DNA of 64,000 nt from Burkholderia sp. Ax-1719 (GTDB lineage: Bacteria; Pseudomonadota; Gammaproteobacteria; Burkholderiales; Burkholderiaceae), in assembly GCF_011753055.1 (NCBI RefSeq), contig NZ_VWWJ01000004.1, positions 310,001 to 374,000 on the forward strand, read 5' to 3'. Numbering within the stretch: the first letter of the stretch is position 1; each line of letters begins with the position of its first letter. A program made the translations under genes and the position numbers. Below, one piece after another: positions 59,481 through 64,000 of this stretch. The notes under the pieces are model-generated. The model saw nothing but the letters and a program-made list of their open reading frames with translations, did no database searches and was not told where the DNA came from.

Positions 59481-60767
59481 TTAGCGGGATTTGGGGATCA
59501 GCGGCACGACGGTCGCGGCGACGATGGCGGGCAGCGCGAAGGCGTAGAAGTTCCAGTGCAAGGCGAGATTTGCGCCGACGATCCAGCCGCCGATCATCGG
59601 CCCCAGAATCGAGCCGAAGCGCCCGATGGCCTGCGCGCCGCCAAGCGCCGATCCCCGGCACGCCGTGGGGAAGTGCGCGGCAATATAGCCGTAGATCAGG
59701 CTGCTGGTGCCGATCGAACCCAGGCCCGCGCCGAACACCGCGAGCATCAGCCACGATGGATCGAGCTTCTGGCTCAGCGCGATCAGCGACAGGCCGCCAA
59801 TCACGAGAAACGGAAACATCACCTGTCGCGAGCCCAGGCGATCGGCCAGCAGCGCGCCGCCCAGCATGCCCACGACCGCGCCGAACTGCATCACCAGCAG
59901 AAACTGTAGGGACGAACCGAGCGGATAGCCCGCCGAGCGCATCAACTGAGGCAGCCACGCGTTGAGCCCGTAGACGATCAACTGAACGCAGAAGGTCATG
60001 AAAGCGAGCAGAAGCGCCGTGGCGCGGAATTCGCGCGAGAGCACCAGACGGTAGCCTCTCGTGGCCTGGGCGGCGTCGAGCGAGGCGGGCTTGGCCTGCT
60101 TTTCCTGCAGGATCTGCTCGAAGTCGAGCGCATAGCGCGCGGCGAGTTTGCGCGCCTCGTCAGTGCGCCCGCGTTCGACGAGGAAATCCACCGATTCGGG
60201 CAAGGCGAAGTACATCACGGGGAGGATCACCGCATAGAACGCGCCGAGCGCGTACAACAGGCGCCATCCGTGCTCGCGGATCAAGGCGATGGCCAGCAGG
60301 GCGCACACGATGCCGCCCATCGAGTAGCCGGTCAGCGTCAGTGCGTTGTAGAGCTGGCGTCGGCTTTTAGGCGCGTATTCGACCGATAGCGCGACAGCGG
60401 ACGGCACGACGCCGCCCATGCCGATGCCGGTGACGAAGCGGGCCGCGCCCAGGAAAGTCGGCGACGTCGCGAGCGCGCAGACGATGGAGCCCACCGAAAA
60501 CCATAGGACTCCTGCCATCAGCAGGCGGCGGCGACCGATGCGGTCGGTCATCGGGCCTGCTGCTGCCAGCCCGACCATCAGTCCCACCAGCGTCCAGCTG
60601 CCGATCATGCCCGCAGCGGCGGGGCTCAAATGCCAGCCCGGTTCATTCAGCAGATGGGGGACGGTGGCTCCATACACGATGAGATCGTAGCCGTCGGCCA
60701 CGAGTGTCAGGAAACATAGAAGAATGACGAATAGACGGCTTCGGACCGGCGGCGTGGCTTGACTCAC
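59481..60767 (-). CDS. MFS transporter, aromatic-acid:H+ symporter type
   Basis: This 428-residue protein has 12 predicted helices. The AAHS-type motifs are GYDLIVYGATVPHL in helix 1 (conserved Asp), GPMTDRIGRRRLL in loop 2-3 and LADRLGSRQV in loop 8-9. The family imports aromatic or related acids with protons. A GGAGACAC site precedes the ATG. It is the first gene of the leftward MFS-GMC-ALDH cassette, downstream of two IclR genes that are the most likely regulators. Confidence 0.87.
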   Translation of the reverse strand: MSQATPPVRSRLFVILLCFLTLVADGYDLIVYGATVPHLLNEPGWHLSPAAAGMIGSWTLVGLMVGLAAAGPMTDRIGRRRLLMAGVLWFSVGSIVCALATSPTFLGAARFVTGIGMGGVVPSAVALSVEYAPKSRRQLYNALTLTGYSMGGIVCALLAIALIREHGWRLLYALGAFYAVILPVMYFALPESVDFLVERGRTDEARKLAARYALDFEQILQEKQAKPASLDAAQATRGYRLVLSREFRATALLLAFMTFCVQLIVYGLNAWLPQLMRSAGYPLGSSLQFLLVMQFGAVVGMLGGALLADRLGSRQVMFPFLVIGGLSLIALSQKLDPSWLMLAVFGAGLGSIGTSSLIYGYIAAHFPTACRGSALGGAQAIGRFGSILGPMIGGWIVGANLALHWNFYAFALPAIVAATVVPLIPKSR

Positions 60768-61017
60768 AGTGTCTCCTTAACTTTGTCGTAGGGTTCTTTT
60801 CCGGGCGGACCTTTCACAGCGAGTGCGCCGTCGACGAATCAGGAGCAAAGGCGTTGTTTTAATCAGACCAGCACGACTGGAACCTTGCTCGCATTCGTGA
60901 CGGACAGGGTAAAAGCATGTCCATGGCGAGCCAATTGAGCGTTTCCGAAGCCGCGATTCGACGCCGGCGAATCGGGCGGAGTGAGTACATTAATATTGGC
61001 AGTGCTGATGATAGGAA

Positions 61018-61041
61018 ATGGAATGCGCTTACGCATTCCAT
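61018..61041 (-). terminator. Perfect hairpin just after IclR gene 1
   Basis: A ten-base stem ATGGAATGCG/CGCATTCCAT with a four-base loop lies nine bases past the IclR 1 stop on the minus strand, followed by TTTCC. It may instead be an operator for the MFS promoter, because IclR proteins bind palindromes in this position. Confidence 0.5.
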
Positions 61042-61049
61042 GCACGAGC

Positions 61050-61862
61050 TTACGGTTCGTAGCGAACGTTGCTGAGTAGGTGTTCGAGTTCGGGCGCCGC
61101 TTCCTTGAGCGCCGGCACGACGCGCGCCCGGATGGAGTCGAGATCCGGTTCGGAGTGGATCGCGCCGCAGCTCAACGACATCGGCGTCGAATCAGCGCCA
61201 ACCTTGACCGGCAGCGCAATGCCCCAGGCGCTGCGCTGGAATGCCCCATACGACATGCAGACACCGTTATCGCGGAGGTCAGCGAAGGCTGTTTCCATGC
61301 CGCTCTGCATGGTTTCGCGCTGCGCGCCCGCCGCTTCGAGCAGGCGCGCGATATAGGGCTGCCTCGCATGTTCCGGCAGACCCCAGAGCCACGCCCGGCC
61401 GATTGCGGTCAAGCCCATCGGCAGCAAGGAGCCAACGCCTAGCCGTAGCGTCGCGATACCCGAGCTCGCCCGATGCGCGATATACAGCATGTCGAGCCCG
61501 TCGGGCGCAGCCAGCGCGACGGAGACGTCGAGCCGGTCGGCGAGCCGCTGCATCAAGGGTTGCGCGAGCCGCGTGATGGGATTGGTTTCCAGATACGCAT
61601 GACCGATGCCGAACACGCCCGTCGCGAGTTCGAAACGCGATCCGCCCGCGACGCGGCGCAGGTAGCCGAGCTGGATCAAGGTGGACGTCAGGCGCGATAT
61701 CGCGGATTTGGACATCCCCGTGCGTTGCGCGAGTTCGCCGTTGGTCAGCGGCGCGCGGTCGGCGTGAAAGGCGCGCAATAGTTGGAGACCGCGATCCAGC
61801 GTCAGCGTGACGTGCGCGGCCTCGGGCGCCTGGTCCGTGGTTTGATGCGAAGAATGCGACAT
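61050..61862 (-). CDS. IclR-family regulator 1
   Basis: This 270-residue protein has an N-terminal winged HTH (LDRGLQLLRAFHADRAPLTN, then ELAQRTGMSKSAISRLTSTL) and an IclR effector domain (LYIAHRASSGIATLRLGVGS). It is 282 bases upstream of the MFS-GMC-ALDH cassette on the same strand and 35 bases downstream of a second IclR gene. It probably controls the cassette in response to its acid or aromatic substrate, as PcaR or PobR relatives do. Confidence 0.88.
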   Translation of the reverse strand: MSHSSHQTTDQAPEAAHVTLTLDRGLQLLRAFHADRAPLTNGELAQRTGMSKSAISRLTSTLIQLGYLRRVAGGSRFELATGVFGIGHAYLETNPITRLAQPLMQRLADRLDVSVALAAPDGLDMLYIAHRASSGIATLRLGVGSLLPMGLTAIGRAWLWGLPEHARQPYIARLLEAAGAQRETMQSGMETAFADLRDNGVCMSYGAFQRSAWGIALPVKVGADSTPMSLSCGAIHSEPDLDSIRARVVPALKEAAPELEHLLSNVRYEP

Positions 61863-61897
61863 CGTTTTCCCATGCGTTCAGATACGCTCCGTTGCGT

Positions 61898-62767
61898 TCA
61901 ACCCCGTTTCGGCACGCGCTCGCGCAGCGTCTGCGCAATCGCCACCAGCCGCGGCCCCAACTCCCGTTCGAGCCTCGCCTGCGCGAGGCGCGCCGTGCGA
62001 CCAACGCAGCCGAGCACCCACGGCGGCCGATCGGGCAGCAGCAAGGGCGCGGCGACGCACGCCAGCTCCGGCTCCCAGTCGCCATGCAGCATGCCGAAGC
62101 CCAGCTCGCGCACCTGGGCGATCTTTTCGTTCATGCGGCGCTCGATGATGGGGCGGTTTTCATCGGGCTGCCGTTCGAGTTCGCCCAGCAGAAAACTGCG
62201 CTCCGATTCAGGCAGCGCGGCCAGTAGCGCCCAGCCCATCAGCGAATAGGCGATGTGCATGCGCATGCCCGGTTGCAGTTGCAGATCGAGCACCGCGCGG
62301 CTGCCGATCTGCGTATCCAGGATGAGAATGTCGAAACGGTCGCGTGTGCCGAGCAGTACGTAGGCGTCGCTGGCTTCGGCGAGCTTGCGCATTTCGACGC
62401 TCGCGAGGCGCTGGAGATCGGGATCGGAAATGGCCGCGTAACCCAGCGCGAGCGATGCGGGCGCCAGCGAATACTTGCGGCTGGCCTTGTCGTGATGCAG
62501 GTAGCCGAGCGCAACCAGCGAGCGCAGCAGGCGCAACACGGTGGGGGCGGGAATGCCGGTCGCCTGGGCGATTTCCAGATTGCCGAGCCACGCCTTGCCG
62601 GGGCCGAACACCGACAGGATCGACAGTCCGCGTGCGAGCGGCGTCACCATTGCGCTGCTGGGCGCGCGTTCGCCGCGTTGCGGCTTCGGCCATAAGGTGT
62701 CAAGGCCATGCGGGCCGTTGCTGGACCTCGCGTCGACATGCGTCGGCAGGCTTCTACCGGGTTGCAT
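61898..62767 (-). CDS. IclR-family regulator 2
   Basis: This 289-residue protein starts at MQPGRS, preferred because GGAG lies six bases upstream; a longer frame to 62830 also exists. The winged HTH has LARGLSILSVFGPGKAWLGN with EIAQATGIPAPTVLRLLRSL. The effector domain has ILDTQIGSRAVLDLQLQPG. It is clearly different in sequence from IclR 1, so the pair is not a recent duplication. Two tandem IclR genes suggest sensing of two ligands or heteromeric control. Its other possible target is the esterase/SDR set upstream. Confidence 0.87.
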   Translation of the reverse strand: MQPGRSLPTHVDARSSNGPHGLDTLWPKPQRGERAPSSAMVTPLARGLSILSVFGPGKAWLGNLEIAQATGIPAPTVLRLLRSLVALGYLHHDKASRKYSLAPASLALGYAAISDPDLQRLASVEMRKLAEASDAYVLLGTRDRFDILILDTQIGSRAVLDLQLQPGMRMHIAYSLMGWALLAALPESERSFLLGELERQPDENRPIIERRMNEKIAQVRELGFGMLHGDWEPELACVAAPLLLPDRPPWVLGCVGRTARLAQARLERELGPRLVAIAQTLRERVPKRG

Positions 62768-62891
62768 GCGTGTCTCCATCTGTTTGTGCGAACCGCGGCC
62801 GTGTCCGGACGGGTGAGGGCGCGTGTACATGTTTCAAGCCGAATCCTACTACCATCGCGCCCTTCGCGACGTCGAGGCCTGCAACGGGCCG

Positions 62892-63821
62892 TCATCGACG
62901 TACCCGATCGCGCAGTCGTTCGCAGATGAAGCGGATGCCGCTGCGGCTGCCGGGCAGCAGGCCGACCATCATCAGAAAGCCATGCATCTGCCCCGGCGCA
63001 CGCAGATGATGAACGGGCACGCCGGCCTGGGCGAGGCGCTGTGCGTAGGCCTCGCCTTCGTCGCGCAGTACGTCGTGTTCCGCCGTCACGACGATGGCTT
63101 CCGGCAGGCCGGAACAATCGGCTTCGCGCAGCGGCGAGGCCAGATTCGACTGCCTCGCGGCATCGGCAGGCGCGTAATGGTTCCAGTAGGCCATCATCGC
63201 GTCACGAGTCGTCAGAAGCTGATTGTCGGGCGCAACGTATGACGGGCGGTCGAAGTCACAGTCCGTTACGGGATAGACGAGCAGTTGTCCGGCGAGCGGC
63301 AGGCTGCGCTCGCGGCGGGCGAGTAACGTGACCGCGATGGCGAGGTTCGCTCCCGCGCTGTCGCCACCGACGAACACCGGCAACTGCGCGCCGAGCAGGG
63401 CGCGTTGCTGGCTGGCGAGCCACTGCGCGGCTTGCCAGGCATCGTGCACCGGTCCCGGGAACGGATGTTCCGGCGCTTTCCGGTATTCGACGAGCGCGAC
63501 CGCGACGCCCGCACCCGCAGCGATTTCCCGGCACAAAGGCGTGAACTCGTCGATGCCGCCCACGACCCAGCCGCCGCCGTGAAAGTACACCAGCAGCGCT
63601 TGCGGGTTTTCTTGCGGCACGAACAGACGCGCACGAAGCAGGCCGCCATCGACAGGGATGTCGAGCGCAATACTCGCACGCACCTCCGCGCCCGCAGAGA
63701 GCAGCGACGTGATGCGGGAGAACGCGGCGCGCGCCTCTTCGGGCGACATCAGATGACGCGGCTTCGATGCCGATGCTGCGGCAGCTTCGACGAACGCGCG
63801 GGTTTCGGCGTCAAGGCTCAT
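62892..63821 (-). CDS. Alpha/beta hydrolase, HSL-type esterase 2
   Basis: This 309-residue protein has VYFHGGGWVVGG, the Ser nucleophile in GDSAGAN, Asp in EHDVLRDEGEAYA and His in QMHGFLMM, so the triad is complete. It is only moderately similar to esterase 1 at 53323. Its start overlaps the stop of the upstream SDR by four bases (ATGA), so the two are translationally coupled. It would hydrolyse an acyl ester whose alcohol could be oxidised by the SDR. Confidence 0.88.
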   Translation of the reverse strand: MSLDAETRAFVEAAAASASKPRHLMSPEEARAAFSRITSLLSAGAEVRASIALDIPVDGGLLRARLFVPQENPQALLVYFHGGGWVVGGIDEFTPLCREIAAGAGVAVALVEYRKAPEHPFPGPVHDAWQAAQWLASQQRALLGAQLPVFVGGDSAGANLAIAVTLLARRERSLPLAGQLLVYPVTDCDFDRPSYVAPDNQLLTTRDAMMAYWNHYAPADAARQSNLASPLREADCSGLPEAIVVTAEHDVLRDEGEAYAQRLAQAGVPVHHLRAPGQMHGFLMMVGLLPGSRSGIRFICERLRDRVRR

Positions 63822-64000
63822 GCCGACAAACCCGCGAGCACGTGCTCCACGCCGCCGAACAGATTCCAGCCCATCGTCGCGGTCGCGCCTGCATCCACGA
63901 CGATGTTCGCGCCGGTGATCGCGGAGGCCGCATCCGAGAGCAGAAAAGCAATCGGCCCAGCCAGTTCGGCGGGTTTGATAACGCGTCCCAGTGCGGTCTG
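63818..64000 (-). CDS. SDR-family oxidoreductase, C-terminal end only
   Basis: Sixty C-terminal residues are visible, and the gene continues beyond the right edge. LGRVIKPAELAGPIAFLLSD and SAITGANIVVDAGAT are the classical SDR end (the cofactor/substrate loop and the DGG-like motif). A short extra tail (WNLFGGVEHVLAGLSA) follows. The stop overlaps the esterase 2 start. The active site lies outside the window. Confidence 0.8.
   Translation of the reverse strand, partial: QTALGRVIKPAELAGPIAFLLSDAASAITGANIVVDAGATATMGWNLFGGVEHVLAGLSA

Noticed and set aside
57789..59909. 706-codon plus-strand frame opposite GMC 2 and MFS
   Set aside because: Antisense shadow; the minus strand encodes intact GMC and MFS motifs with ribosome sites.

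Overview
The window is GC-rich and dense with genes. Its gene families point to a Burkholderiales bacterium of the Burkholderia/Paraburkholderia/Caballeronia group: a BTH_I2691/VasX-type type VI effector behind VgrG and a DUF4123 adaptor, many class III CoA-transferases, and LysR, AraC and IclR regulators. I saw no rRNA, tRNA, CRISPR array, transposase or integrase. The genus is inferred from family content only.

Layout. (1) 1-4100 is a sparse region. It holds an exported truncated-haemoglobin-like lipoprotein cut by the left edge, a small secreted protein, a divergent chalcone-isomerase-like/DUF2878 pair, and a decayed DUF3455 gene. (2) 4180-12635 is an orphan T6SS payload island: VgrG, DUF4123 adaptor, pore-forming VasX-like effector, a candidate membrane immunity protein, and PAAR. 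An 800-nt tandem duplication then gives a second immunity-like gene and a truncated PAAR. (3) 12636-13500 holds broken coding remnants. (4) 13561-26424 is a two-armed catabolic unit around one LysR gene. The leftward arm is CitE-like lyase, MaoC hydratase, acyl-CoA dehydrogenase, CaiB CoA-transferase, alpha-methylacyl-CoA racemase-like protein and MFS transporter. The rightward arm is SDR, OYE/2,4-dienoyl-CoA-reductase-like flavoprotein, MmgE/PrpD and an EthD-like protein. The two arms have the same 58-nt promoter block, each starting with a LysR-type palindrome. (5) 26502-38096 carries a Cys-nucleophile hydrolase with its LysR, an AraC regulator, a lone Rieske oxygenase with a small partner, and a leftward ALDH-GMC-ALDH-MmgE/PrpD group. 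(6) 38287-46546 is an AraC gene followed by racemase, acyl-CoA dehydrogenase, MaoC, a thiolase-fold protein without its catalytic Cys and His, DUF35, and two CoA-transferases. (7) 46712-64000 holds LysR, SDR, MmgE/PrpD-DUF2889-SnoaL, a carboxymuconolactone-decarboxylase-like protein, a third AraC paralogue, two HSL-type esterases, a beta-hydroxyacid dehydrogenase, an MFS-GMC-ALDH-SDR group, two adjacent IclR genes and the 3' end of another SDR.

How it may work together (inference). Roughly 50 kb looks like a composite catabolic island for an oxidised, branched or alicyclic carbon skeleton. GMC flavoproteins and ALDHs would oxidise alcohols to acids. CaiB-type transferases would activate acids as CoA esters. 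Racemases would fix the 2-methyl stereocentre, and dehydrogenase plus MaoC steps would lead to C-C cleavage, by a CitE-like lyase in one module and by a thiolase-fold/DUF35 retro-aldolase in the other. The substrate cannot be read from sequence. The two most distinctive signals are the matched LysR promoters and the duplicated T6SS immunity genes that differ mainly in their membrane hairpin.
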